Shown in pieces: positions 1 through 6,023 of a DNA stretch of 8,959 nucleotides. The stretch is from contig JAPSKG010000083.1 of assembly GCA_031177795.1 (NCBI GenBank), positions 1-8,959 of the forward strand. The letters run 5' to 3'. The stretch comes from Domibacillus sp. GTDB lineage: Bacteria; Bacillota; Bacilli; Bacillales; Domibacillaceae. The notes under the pieces are model-generated. The model was not told the DNA's origin, did not search any database, and saw nothing but the letters and a program-made list of their open reading frames with translations. Within the stretch, counting starts at the first letter, position 1. Each line of letters opens with the position of its first letter. The position numbers were made by a program, and so were the translations under genes.

Positions 1-2
1 TG

Positions 3-152
3 GGCATCAGTACCATATTAGTTGGTATTTCACCGGAGATAGCGATGATGATGTCGGAGCAAAAAATGGATTTAGAAAAAAAACAATGTTTTCAAAACTT
101 AAAGTACGGAATTTACTTTGCTTTATCACAGCAAGGGAAAAACGCTTTTTAA
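3..152 (+). CDS. C-terminal end of a STAS-domain protein, RsbR-paralog type (5' truncated)
   Basis: An open frame enters from the left edge and encodes 49 residues before the TAA at 150-152. The piece contains LVGISPEIA, followed about 25 residues on by NLKYGIYFAL. These match the end of STAS domains of RsbR-type stressosome proteins, where a 'TGI.PE.A' strand-helix turn is followed by a 'tL.dGi.yAL' helix. In Bacillus such proteins form the stressosome that controls the sigma-B stress response, or serve as related sensors. The start and the N-terminal sensor half lie outside the window, so the sensed signal cannot be inferred. An intrinsic terminator follows 21 bases after the stop, so this gene belongs to a transcription unit separate from the downstream operon. 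Another frame is also open at positions 2-178 but shows no recognisable family pattern. The STAS assignment rests on a short match and is moderately sure. Confidence 0.72.
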   Translation, partial: GISTILVGISPEIAMMMSEQKMDLEKKQCFQNLKYGIYFALSQQGKNAF

Positions 153-173
153 TAAACATGCCAGAAACCTTTT

Positions 174-206
174 AAAGCTGTCAGAATTGACAGCTTTTTA
201 TTTTTT
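174..206 (+). terminator. Rho-independent terminator of the STAS gene
   Basis: A perfect 10-bp stem (AAAGCTGTCA at 174-183 paired with TGACAGCTTT at 188-197) closes a 4-base GAAT loop. It is followed by a T-rich tail broken by one A. It lies just after the stop codon at 152 and separates the STAS gene from the TRAP operon. Confidence 0.93.
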
Positions 207-332
207 ATGTCTTTGTTCAGATTTTTTTGTAAAAAGCTGTTTCAAATGTAAAAGGTATGCTGCATTTTTAGTCGAATTAATTCTATAGGTGTTAAAAAAG
301 ATCGGTAAACAAAATACATTTTTCAAGTTAAT

Positions 333-370
333 AAAGCGGGCTTTCAATAATTAAGATATAGCCGCGCTTT
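333..370 (+). repeat. Imperfect inverted repeat / weak hairpin
   Basis: AAAGCG-GGCT at 333-342 can pair with AGCC-(g)-CGCTTT at 360-370, giving 10 bp with one bulged G and a 17-base loop. Ts are enriched downstream, with seven Ts at 378-384. It could be a backup terminator for read-through from the STAS gene or a protein-binding site. The long loop and the gap before the T-run make a strong terminator unlikely. Confidence 0.4.
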
Positions 371-431
371 TACTGACTTTTTTTATTTAACAAAATTTTT
401 TAAAAATTAGCAAAAAATATTCAAAAACAAA

Positions 432-461
432 TTGACAACGATAAAAAAAGAAGATTATAAT
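432..461 (+). promoter_or_regulatory. Sigma-A promoter of the TRAP/dehydratase operon
   Basis: The -35 box TTGACA (432-437) and the -10 box TATAAT (456-461) both match consensus exactly, with an 18-base spacer. The DNA just upstream (about 388-431) is rich in A- and T-tracts, like an UP element. Transcription would begin near 467-469 and give a leader of about 200 bases before the ATG at 672. So strong a core promoter on a catabolic operon implies it is held down by a repressor when not needed, which fits the operator-like sites just downstream. Confidence 0.85.
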
Positions 462-480
462 CAACGTAAGTTCTCACTTA

Positions 481-495
481 TAAAACCTTGTTTTA
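481..495. promoter_or_regulatory. 15-bp palindrome, candidate operator
   Basis: TAAAAC-ctt-GTTTTA is a perfect 6+3+6 palindrome roughly 12-28 bases after the predicted transcription start. A third half-site, TAAAAC, follows at 501-506. The 9-base word TTATAAAAC occurs at 478-486 and again at 498-506, a period of 20 bases (about two helical turns). Size and place fit a repressor operator that blocks RNA polymerase. The IclR-family protein encoded at 8288 is the natural candidate partner, because IclR-type proteins usually bind palindromes of about this size. The link to that regulator is inference. Confidence 0.5.
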
Positions 496-551
496 CATTA
501 TAAAACAAAAGGCCACCTCCTTTTTTTACAGCTAAGACTATTGCATTAGTT

Positions 552-581
552 AATTTCAATAAATATACATAAATTGAAATT
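552..581. repeat. 9+9 inverted repeat in the leader, possible operator or RNA hairpin
   Basis: AATTTCAAT (552-560) and ATTGAAATT (573-581) are exact reverse complements separated by 12 bases. The arms carry TTTCA/TGAAA cores of the kind seen in some IclR-family (KdgR-like) operators. The repeat could be a second operator or an RNA stem-loop in the leader. A poor promoter-like pair (TTGCAT at 541-546, TATACA at 564-569, spacer 17) overlaps it. The composition is very AT-rich, so a chance repeat cannot be excluded. Confidence 0.4.
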
Positions 582-636
582 GTTAAATTTAGTTGAAAAA
601 AGGGAAATAAGGGAGAATTTTTATTTTGCTTCAACA

Positions 637-650
637 TGTTAACGCTTACA
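637..650. promoter_or_regulatory. cre-like box (CcpA binding site)
   Basis: TGTTAACGCTTACA matches the cre consensus TGWAANCGNTNWCA at every defined position except one (T for A at position 4), including the central CG and the closing CA. It lies about 170 bases downstream of the predicted start point and ends 5 bases before the ribosome binding site of the first gene. CcpA bound there would repress by roadblock when a preferred sugar is present. This fits a carbon-source utilisation operon. Confidence 0.68.
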
Positions 651-654
651 ATGT

Positions 655-663
655 GGAGGGGAG
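655..663 (+). promoter_or_regulatory. Ribosome binding site deciding the start of the first binding protein
   Basis: GGAGGGGAG lies 8 bases before the ATG at 672. An in-frame ATG at 636 has no such site and would place 12 residues in front of a normal lipoprotein signal peptide, so 672 is the better start. Confidence 0.85.
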
Positions 664-671
664 AATTTATC

Positions 672-1712
672 ATGAAAAGTAAAAAGTTTTTAGGTTTTGC
701 TTCAAGCATTACACTTGCTGGATCGCTGCTTCTTTCAGGATGTGGGAGTGAAGGGGAAAAAGCCACTGGGTCTGGATCAGGTGGAGCTGAAGTGGAAAAG
801 AAAACAATAAAAGTAGCCAATTATTTTGCTGAAGACCATCCTCAAAATGTTGCTTTAAGAGAAAAGTTTAAAACAATTGTTGAAGAAGAAAGCAATGGAC
901 AATTAGAAGTACAAATTTATGCAAACAGTACACTGGGGGCAGAAAAAGAGTTTTATGATGGTGTCCGAAATGGAACCATTGAAATGGGTGTTCCGGGATT
1001 GATCATGCAAGCAGATATTCCGAAAATGGGCGTGCCTGAATGGCCTTTCTTGTTCAGAGACTTTGATCACGTGAAAAAAGTGTTAAATGGACCTATCGGT
1101 GAAGAATTAACGGCAGAATTAGAGCCGAAACATGGTGTAACGCCTCTTGCATGGAGCGCAAATGGATTTAGAATGTTTTCGAGCAACCGCACCATTGAAA
1201 ACATGGATGATTTTGATGGTTTGCGCTTAAGAATGCCGAATATTCCAAACTACATTAAACTTGGGGAATCATTAGGAGCAAACGTAAGCCCGCTTCCTAT
1301 TTCTGAGGTATTTACGGCACTTGAACAAAAAGTAGTAGATGCCCAGGATAATCCTATCGCTACATTAAGAAATTCTGGTTACTACGAAGTGCAAACCGAC
1401 GTATTAGAGTCAAAACATATGTTCAGCCCTAATATTTATATTATTAATACAAAATTCTGGAAAAGTTTAACGGAAGAACAGCAAGAAATTATCGCCAAAG
1501 CATCGAAAGAAGCGGCTGCCTACGAATTTGATTTACTGGAAAAAAGCTTTGAAGACGATAAAAAATTCCTTCAAGAAAACGGAATTAAATTCACGACGCC
1601 TAGCGACAAGTTTATGAAAGAAATGGAAGCGGCTTCACAACCGGTTTACGATGATGTTTACAAAGAAAATGACTGGGCAAAAGAGCTTGTTGAAAAAATT
1701 AAAGCCGAGTGA
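672..1712 (+). CDS. dctP: TRAP transporter solute-binding lipoprotein (DctP family), first of two
   Basis: This 346-residue protein is the extracellular receptor of a tripartite ATP-independent periplasmic (TRAP) transporter. It binds an organic or sugar acid and delivers it to the DctQM membrane complex for sodium-driven uptake. A basic, hydrophobic signal peptide ends in the lipobox LLSGC with Cys24 as the lipid-attached residue, as expected where there is no periplasm. A Gly/Ser-rich linker follows at about 32-38. DctP-family hallmarks are visible: NGFR (164-167), LRLR with Arg187 as the usual carboxylate-binding arginine, FTALEQKVVDAQDNP (214-228) with Asn227, and the C-terminal FW..L..EEQ helix. 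The usual DGQENP is DAQDNP here, a conservative variant. The ATG at 672 is chosen over 636 because of the ribosome site and signal peptide. It is the first gene of the operon, so it is directly exposed to the cre-like box. The family is certain, the ligand unknown; the fold accepts dicarboxylates, uronates, aldonates and other acids. Confidence 0.95.
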   Translation: MKSKKFLGFASSITLAGSLLLSGCGSEGEKATGSGSGGAEVEKKTIKVANYFAEDHPQNVALREKFKTIVEEESNGQLEVQIYANSTLGAEKEFYDGVRNGTIEMGVPGLIMQADIPKMGVPEWPFLFRDFDHVKKVLNGPIGEELTAELEPKHGVTPLAWSANGFRMFSSNRTIENMDDFDGLRLRMPNIPNYIKLGESLGANVSPLPISEVFTALEQKVVDAQDNPIATLRNSGYYEVQTDVLESKHMFSPNIYIINTKFWKSLTEEQQEIIAKASKEAAAYEFDLLEKSFEDDKKFLQENGIKFTTPSDKFMKEMEAASQPVYDDVYKENDWAKELVEKIKAE

Positions 1713-1743
1713 TAAAGCATTTACTCAAATTGTTTAGAAAGAA

Positions 1744-1752
1744 GGAAGGTGG
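1744..1752 (+). promoter_or_regulatory. Ribosome binding site deciding the dctQ start
   Basis: GGAAGGTGG precedes the GTG at 1760 by 7 bases. The alternative in-frame GTG at 1709, which overlaps the stop of the preceding gene, has no recognisable ribosome binding site. Confidence 0.7.
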
Positions 1753-1759
1753 AAATGAA

Positions 1760-2326
1760 GTGGATAAACTATCTAGGGCCCTGGAAAAAACCTTAAATGT
1801 TATCATGGCGTTTGCGCTTGCTCTTATGGTCGTCCTGGTTTTTGGCAACGTTGTCCTTCGCTATTTTTTCAACTCAGGCATTACCTGGTCTGAAGAAATG
1901 TCCCGCTACTTATTTATATGGCTCACTTTTCTGGGAGCCATCGGGGCTTTTCAAAACAAAGAGCATTTAGGTGTGGACATGCTGATAAAAAGGCTTCCTA
2001 GAAAAGCAAAAAAAGTTACGTTGATTGTTAGTGATCTACTCGTGCTGTTTGTGCTCATCTTATTGTTGGATGGCAGCTGGAAAATGACATTAATTAACCT
2101 GGAAAGTAAAGCGCCTGCAACCGGTATGCCTCTTGCTTTTGTATACGGAACGGGCCTTTTGGTTAGTGTTTGTATGGGGACTATGGTCATCAATAATCTG
2201 TACCGGATTTGTTTTAATAAAATTTCAGATGATGAACTGGGCAAAATGAATGATTCTGAAGAATTGATTTCCCTACACAACGAGCAGCCAGAGTACTTTG
2301 ACATAAAGGAGGAAAAACAAGGATGA
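1760..2326 (+). CDS. dctQ: TRAP transporter small permease subunit (DctQ family)
   Basis: This is the small integral membrane subunit of the TRAP transporter, which pairs with DctM and helps dock the binding protein. Read from the GTG at 1760 it has 188 residues, typical for DctQ, with four hydrophobic segments at about 13-34, 48-65, 86-104 and 125-147. The family signature WSEEMSRYLFIWLTFLGA (43-60) is present, followed by the usual charged loop with HLGVDML. The last 35 or so residues are hydrophilic and acidic, probably a cytosolic tail. GTG at 1760 is preferred because it has a good ribosome binding site. The upstream GTG at 1709 would add 17 basic residues and overlap the preceding stop codon; it cannot be fully excluded. 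The stop overlaps the dctM start (ATGA at 2323-2326), so the two subunits are translationally coupled. Confidence 0.94.
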   Translation: MDKLSRALEKTLNVIMAFALALMVVLVFGNVVLRYFFNSGITWSEEMSRYLFIWLTFLGAIGAFQNKEHLGVDMLIKRLPRKAKKVTLIVSDLLVLFVLILLLDGSWKMTLINLESKAPATGMPLAFVYGTGLLVSVCMGTMVINNLYRICFNKISDDELGKMNDSEELISLHNEQPEYFDIKEEKQG

Positions 2327-3600
2327 TTGGTGTATTTGTAGGATCGTTACTTGGAGCAATGGCATTAGGCATGCCAATTGCTTTTGCCCTCCTGGTCAGC
2401 GGCGTTGTTTTAATGTATTTCTTGGGGATTTTTGATAGCCAGATTATCGCTCAAAACTTAATTAATGGAGCAGACAACTTTCCGTTAATGGCCATTCCGT
2501 TTTTTATGCTGGCAGGAGAGCTGATGAACCAGGGCGGTTTGTCGCGCCGGATTGTTGAAATGTCAATGACAATGGTTGGTCACATTAAAGGCGGTCTTGG
2601 CTACGTAGCAATTATTGCAAGTGTTTTATTTGCCAGCTTGTCTGGTTCAGCAGTAGCTGATACAGCAGCTTTAGGCGCCATTTTAATACCGATGATGGTC
2701 AAGTCCGGCTATAACGTAAACCGGGCAAGCGGCTTGGTAGCTTCCGGCGGCATTATCGCCCCGATCATTCCGCCAAGCATCGGGTTTATCATTTTTGGAG
2801 TAGCCAGCGGTGTTTCCATTACAAAGCTATTTATGGCAGGCATCGTGCCGGGAATTTTGCTAGCTGTGGGTCTTACTGTCACTTGGACGATTGTTGCAAG
2901 AAAAGAAAACGTGGAAGTGCAGCCTCGCGCTTCTGCAAAAGAAATGCTGATGGCCGTACGAAATGGCATCTGGGCTCTGTTTTTGCCAGTTATCATTATC
3001 GGCGGATTGAAATTCGGCCTTTTCACACCAACTGAAGCAGCAGTGGTGGCAGCTGTTTATGCACTGTTTGTAGGTGTAGTCGTTTACCGTGAATTATCCT
3101 TTAAACAGTTGTTTCCTGTGTTTGTTCATGCTGCAAAAATGACAAGTGTAGTTATGTTCCTTGTGGCAGCGGCTCTTGTTTCTTCCTGGCTGATTACAGT
3201 AGCGAATTTGCCGGCAATGGTAATTGAGATGCTTGAGCCATTTTTAGACAGCCCGCTTCTTCTGCTGGTTATGATTAACTTGCTGGTAATTGTTGTAGGA
3301 ACGGCAATGGACATGACTCCAACCATTTTGATTTTAACGCCTGTTTTAATGCCGCTAGTGGAAGCAGCTGGCATTGACCCTGTGTATTTCGGCGTTTTGT
3401 TTATTTTGAATAATGCCATTGGATTGCTTACACCGCCGGTAGGGACCGTGCTAAACGTAGTGTGCGGAGTAAGTAAAATCAGTATGGAAGACATTATGAA
3501 AGGGATTTGGCCGTTTTTACTTGTTGAAGTGGTTGTCTTGATCTTGCTCATTCTGTTTCCTTCTATTGTTACAGTACCGCTTGAATGGTTTACATCCTAG
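2323..3600 (+). CDS. dctM: TRAP transporter large permease subunit (DctM family)
   Basis: This 425-residue protein is the substrate- and sodium-translocating subunit of the TRAP transporter, an ion-transporter-superfamily membrane protein of about a dozen helices. Conserved DctM motifs appear in order: IPFFMLAGELM (58-68), LSGSAVADTAALGAILIPMM (106-125) around the expected ion-binding turn, GGIIAPIIPPSIGFIIFG (142-159), FTPTEAA (234-240), and in the second half of the inverted repeat GTAMDMTPTILILTP (326-340) and NNAIGLLTPPVGTVLN (363-378). The length is normal and no frame break is seen. The ribosome site AAAGGAGG (2305-2312) lies inside the end of dctQ, and the 4-base overlap with that gene indicates coupled translation. 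The sequence does not reveal the substrate, because specificity lies mostly in the binding protein. Confidence 0.97.
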   Translation: MIGVFVGSLLGAMALGMPIAFALLVSGVVLMYFLGIFDSQIIAQNLINGADNFPLMAIPFFMLAGELMNQGGLSRRIVEMSMTMVGHIKGGLGYVAIIASVLFASLSGSAVADTAALGAILIPMMVKSGYNVNRASGLVASGGIIAPIIPPSIGFIIFGVASGVSITKLFMAGIVPGILLAVGLTVTWTIVARKENVEVQPRASAKEMLMAVRNGIWALFLPVIIIGGLKFGLFTPTEAAVVAAVYALFVGVVVYRELSFKQLFPVFVHAAKMTSVVMFLVAAALVSSWLITVANLPAMVIEMLEPFLDSPLLLLVMINLLVIVVGTAMDMTPTILILTPVLMPLVEAAGIDPVYFGVLFILNNAIGLLTPPVGTVLNVVCGVSKISMEDIMKGIWPFLLVEVVVLILLILFPSIVTVPLEWFTS

Positions 3601-3646
3601 TTACCGCGAGAAAAAGTTAAATTGAACTTACTGGGGAGGAAGAAAA

Positions 3647-4699
3647 ATGAATCTTTTGGTTAAACGGTTGGCAACAGGGGTACTACTGCCAGGCATGCTT
3701 TTATTAGGCGCTTGCAGTAACGGAGAAGATGCAGCAAAAAGTGAAAGCGCTCCATCTAATGGTATACAAGAAAGAACCATTAAAGCTGGCATTGGAAACA
3801 GTGAAACTCATCCACAAGGACAAGGGATGGTTAAATTCAAAGAACTAGTTGAAGAAAAAAGCGGCGGGAAAATGAAAGTACAAAACTTTTTTGATGCGAC
3901 TCTTGGAGATGACTTGAAAATGACAGAAGCTCTTCAAGGCGGCATGCAGGAAGTAACGGTTCCTTCTACTTCTCCTCTTGTAGGAATGGTGCCGGAATTC
4001 GGGATTTACGATTTTCCTTTTGTATTCCAAAATGAAAAAGAAGCTCACGCTGTACTGGATGGCGCTGTAGGGGACAAGCTTTTGGAAAAATTGCCTGATC
4101 AAGGCCTTGTAGGTCTTGCGTACTGGGAAAACGGGTTTCGAAATTTAACAAACAGCAAGCATCCGGTTAAAACAGCGGATGATTTTAAAGGTTTAAAAAT
4201 CCGCACAATGCAAAACGAAGTCCACCTGGATGCTTTCTCAAAATTAGGAGCTAACCCAACGCCAATGGCTTTCTCGGAAGTGTTTACAGCACTTGAAACA
4301 GGTACAGTTGACGGACAGGAAAATCCGTTGGCTACAATTAAAACGCAAAAATACAGCGAAGTACAAGATTATTTAAGCCTGACAAAACACGTTTACACGC
4401 CATTTGTTTTCCTGGTAAGCAAAAAGTTTTGGGACGAGTTGTCTCCTGAAGAACAAAAAGTAATGAGCGAAGCGGCTCAGGAAGCCGGGAAATACCAGCG
4501 TGAAATTAATCAAACAGAAAATGAAAAAGCGCTTAAAACGTTAGAAGAAGAAGGCATGAAAATCAACGAAGTAACAGCTGAAGAGCAAGAAAAAATGAAA
4601 CAGATCATTCAGCCGGTAACAGACAAGTATGCTGAAAAATTTGGCACAGAGCTTGTTGATGAAATGATGACGGCAGTGGAAGAAGCGAGAAGCAATTAA
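3647..4699 (+). CDS. dctP: Second TRAP solute-binding lipoprotein (DctP family)
   Basis: This 350-residue protein is a second extracellular receptor, encoded 46 bases after dctM. Its signal peptide ends in the lipobox LLGAC with Cys23 as the lipid anchor. Family features include THP (54-56), NGFR (162-165), LKIR with Arg186 as the usual ligand-carboxylate residue, FTALETGTVDGQENP (213-227) with Asn226, and FWDELSPEEQ (261-270). This copy keeps the common DGQENP form. It aligns along its length with the first binding protein but differs strongly, especially around 187-210 where the pocket is lined, so it is not a recent duplicate. A ribosome site GGGGAGGA (3633-3640) sits 6 bases before the ATG. 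No second DctQM pair is present, so both receptors probably serve the same membrane complex, perhaps with different ligands or affinities. A receptor with a separate, sensory role is an alternative. Confidence 0.94.
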   Translation: MNLLVKRLATGVLLPGMLLLGACSNGEDAAKSESAPSNGIQERTIKAGIGNSETHPQGQGMVKFKELVEEKSGGKMKVQNFFDATLGDDLKMTEALQGGMQEVTVPSTSPLVGMVPEFGIYDFPFVFQNEKEAHAVLDGAVGDKLLEKLPDQGLVGLAYWENGFRNLTNSKHPVKTADDFKGLKIRTMQNEVHLDAFSKLGANPTPMAFSEVFTALETGTVDGQENPLATIKTQKYSEVQDYLSLTKHVYTPFVFLVSKKFWDELSPEEQKVMSEAAQEAGKYQREINQTENEKALKTLEEEGMKINEVTAEEQEKMKQIIQPVTDKYAEKFGTELVDEMMTAVEEARSN

Positions 4700-4727
4700 T
4701 CCAGGTTTTTGGTAAGGGGTTGTAACA

Positions 4728-5978
4728 ATGGGGATTATCGAGGAACTTTTACGGGACATTCAAATTCCAAAAATGATTAAAGTAAAACAAAACTTTCATG
4801 CCCCCCAAATCGCTGATGTAGCCGGGGAAGTGCAAAAAGTAATTAAAGAAGCCGGGGTTTTATCAAGAATAAACCAAAATGACTTTGTCGCGATTGCCGT
4901 AGGAAGCCGGGGGGTTGCTGACCTTCCTGTTCTGGTCAGAGAAACAGCCGCTGCTATAAAAGCAGCTGGCGGAACTCCTTTTGTCGTGCCTGCCATGGGG
5001 AGCCATGGCGGTGCCACGGCAAAAGGGCAAATCGATGTTTTGCACCAGTTGGGCGTAACCGAAAAAGTAATTGGAGCACCAATTAAATCTTCTATGGATG
5101 TAGTAAAGCTAGGGGAGCTGCCTAACGGGCTTCCCGTCTACATTGATAAGTACGCTTATGAAGCTGACAAAATTGTTGTAATTAACCGGATCAAGCCGCA
5201 CACAGCTTTTCGCGGTCCAGTGGAAAGCGGTTTGATGAAAATGATTACAATTGGTTTAGGCAAGCAAAAAGGAGCCGAAGCTGCCCATGCTTATAGCTTT
5301 AAGTATATGGCAGAGCACGTACCCGAAATGGCGAAAATTTCGCTGGCAAAAGCTCCTATTATTTTTGGTCTTGCAAGCATTGAAAATGCGTATGACAAGC
5401 CAGCAAAAATCATTGCGGTGCCGGCTGAAGATTTAGAGAGTGTAGAACCTCAATTGTTGCTGGAAGCAAAATCGCTCATGCCTAAAATTCATTTTGATTC
5501 AATCGATGTTTTAATCGTAGATGAGCTGGGCAAAGACATTTCCGGCGACGGAATGGATCCGAATATAACAGGAAACTTCGCGACTCCGTACGCATCAGGA
5601 GGACCGGACGTAAAACGGACGGTTGTTCTTGGATTAACGGAAAAAACACATGGAAATGCCAATGGCATCGGCATGGCAGACATGACCACAAAAGCGGTTA
5701 TGAATGAAATTGAATGGGAAAAAGGATATGCCAATGCGCTTACCAGCACTGTAACAAATGTTGTTAAGCTGCCAATGTGTTTAGACACAGAAGAATTAGC
5801 TGTAAAAGCGGCCATTAAAACATGCAACGCTTTTGATTTAAGCAAAGTTCGAATGGTAAGAATCAAAAACACTTTGGAAATTGGAGAAATATGGATATCG
5901 GAAAGTTTAGTTGAGGAAGCAGAAAAAAACAACAGCCTTGAAATTGTATCAAAGCCGAGAGAACTCGTGCTGAATTAA
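4728..5978 (+). CDS. LarA-superfamily (nickel-pincer nucleotide) 2-hydroxyacid racemase/epimerase homolog
   Basis: This 416-residue protein belongs to the LarA family (DUF2088 N-terminal domain), close to the usual length of about 425. LarA enzymes use a nickel-pincer nucleotide to shift a hydride at C2 and invert a 2-hydroxyacid; characterised relatives act on lactate, malate, phenyllactate, 2-hydroxyglutarate or D-gluconate. Visible landmarks are GSHGG with His93, IKPHTAFRGPVESGLMKM with His158 and Lys171, and AEAAH with His187. These line up with His108, His174, Lys184 (cofactor tether) and His200 (nickel ligand) of Lactobacillus plantarum LarA, with the Lys-to-His gap of 16 conserved exactly. 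The N-terminal phosphate/substrate loop reads GSRGVADLP (59-67) instead of the DxTRPxP of LarA, so lactate is not a safe call. The neighbouring dehydratase suggests an aldonate-type substrate (inference). The cofactor-making genes larB, larC and larE are not in the window. The ribosome site AAGGGG (4714-4719) is modest. Confidence 0.85.
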   Translation: MGIIEELLRDIQIPKMIKVKQNFHAPQIADVAGEVQKVIKEAGVLSRINQNDFVAIAVGSRGVADLPVLVRETAAAIKAAGGTPFVVPAMGSHGGATAKGQIDVLHQLGVTEKVIGAPIKSSMDVVKLGELPNGLPVYIDKYAYEADKIVVINRIKPHTAFRGPVESGLMKMITIGLGKQKGAEAAHAYSFKYMAEHVPEMAKISLAKAPIIFGLASIENAYDKPAKIIAVPAEDLESVEPQLLLEAKSLMPKIHFDSIDVLIVDELGKDISGDGMDPNITGNFATPYASGGPDVKRTVVLGLTEKTHGNANGIGMADMTTKAVMNEIEWEKGYANALTSTVTNVVKLPMCLDTEELAVKAAIKTCNAFDLSKVRMVRIKNTLEIGEIWISESLVEEAEKNNSLEIVSKPRELVLN

Positions 5979-6023
5979 ACACTTGCTTCGTCTGCTGAAA
6001 TTATCGTGCAAAGGAGAAACTAA

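Larger units (their letters stand above)
153..671. other. Gene-free regulatory region between the STAS gene and the TRAP operon
   Basis: This 519-base stretch holds no convincing gene on either strand; the open frames in it are short or lie opposite the binding-protein gene. It is very AT-rich. From left to right it holds the terminator at 174-206, a featureless stretch, an imperfect hairpin at 333-370, an A/T-tract-rich segment at about 388-431 that could act as an UP element, a sigma-A promoter at 432-461, and a leader of about 200 bases. The leader carries a 15-bp palindrome (481-495), an anti-Shine-Dalgarno-like run (514-523), a 9+9 inverted repeat (552-581) and a cre-like box (637-650). 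Confidence 0.8.

Noticed and set aside
2..178. Alternative open frame at the left edge
   Set aside because: It shows no family pattern, while the frame ending at 152 reads as the end of a STAS domain and stops just before the terminator.
333..370. Hairpin as a second strong terminator
   Set aside because: The 17-base loop, the bulge and the separated T-run make it a poor intrinsic terminator; kept only as an inverted repeat.
541..569. Second promoter TTGCAT-N17-TATACA
   Set aside because: Both boxes are poor matches in an AT-rich region, and a perfect promoter lies about 110 bases upstream.
636..671. Upstream ATG extension of the first binding protein
   Set aside because: It has no ribosome binding site, overlaps the cre-like box and would put 12 residues in front of a complete lipoprotein signal peptide.
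461..820. Minus-strand open frame of 119 codons opposite the leader and signal peptide
   Set aside because: It overlaps the promoter, the leader and the real binding-protein gene, its sequence is low-complexity, and no family pattern is visible. It has a ribosome-site-like run only near its far end.
1709..1759. GTG at 1709 as the start of dctQ
   Set aside because: It lacks a ribosome site; the GTG at 1760 has GGAAGGTGG at good spacing and gives a normal DctQ length.
3615..3630. AAGTT/AACTT inverted repeat between dctM and the second binding-protein gene
   Set aside because: Only 5 bp of AT-rich stem without a T-run, so neither a terminator nor a credible operator.
4728..5978. Naming the LarA homolog lactate racemase (larA)
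   Set aside because: The N-terminal loop differs from LarA, the superfamily has several specificities, and the setting suggests a sugar or organic acid, not lactate.
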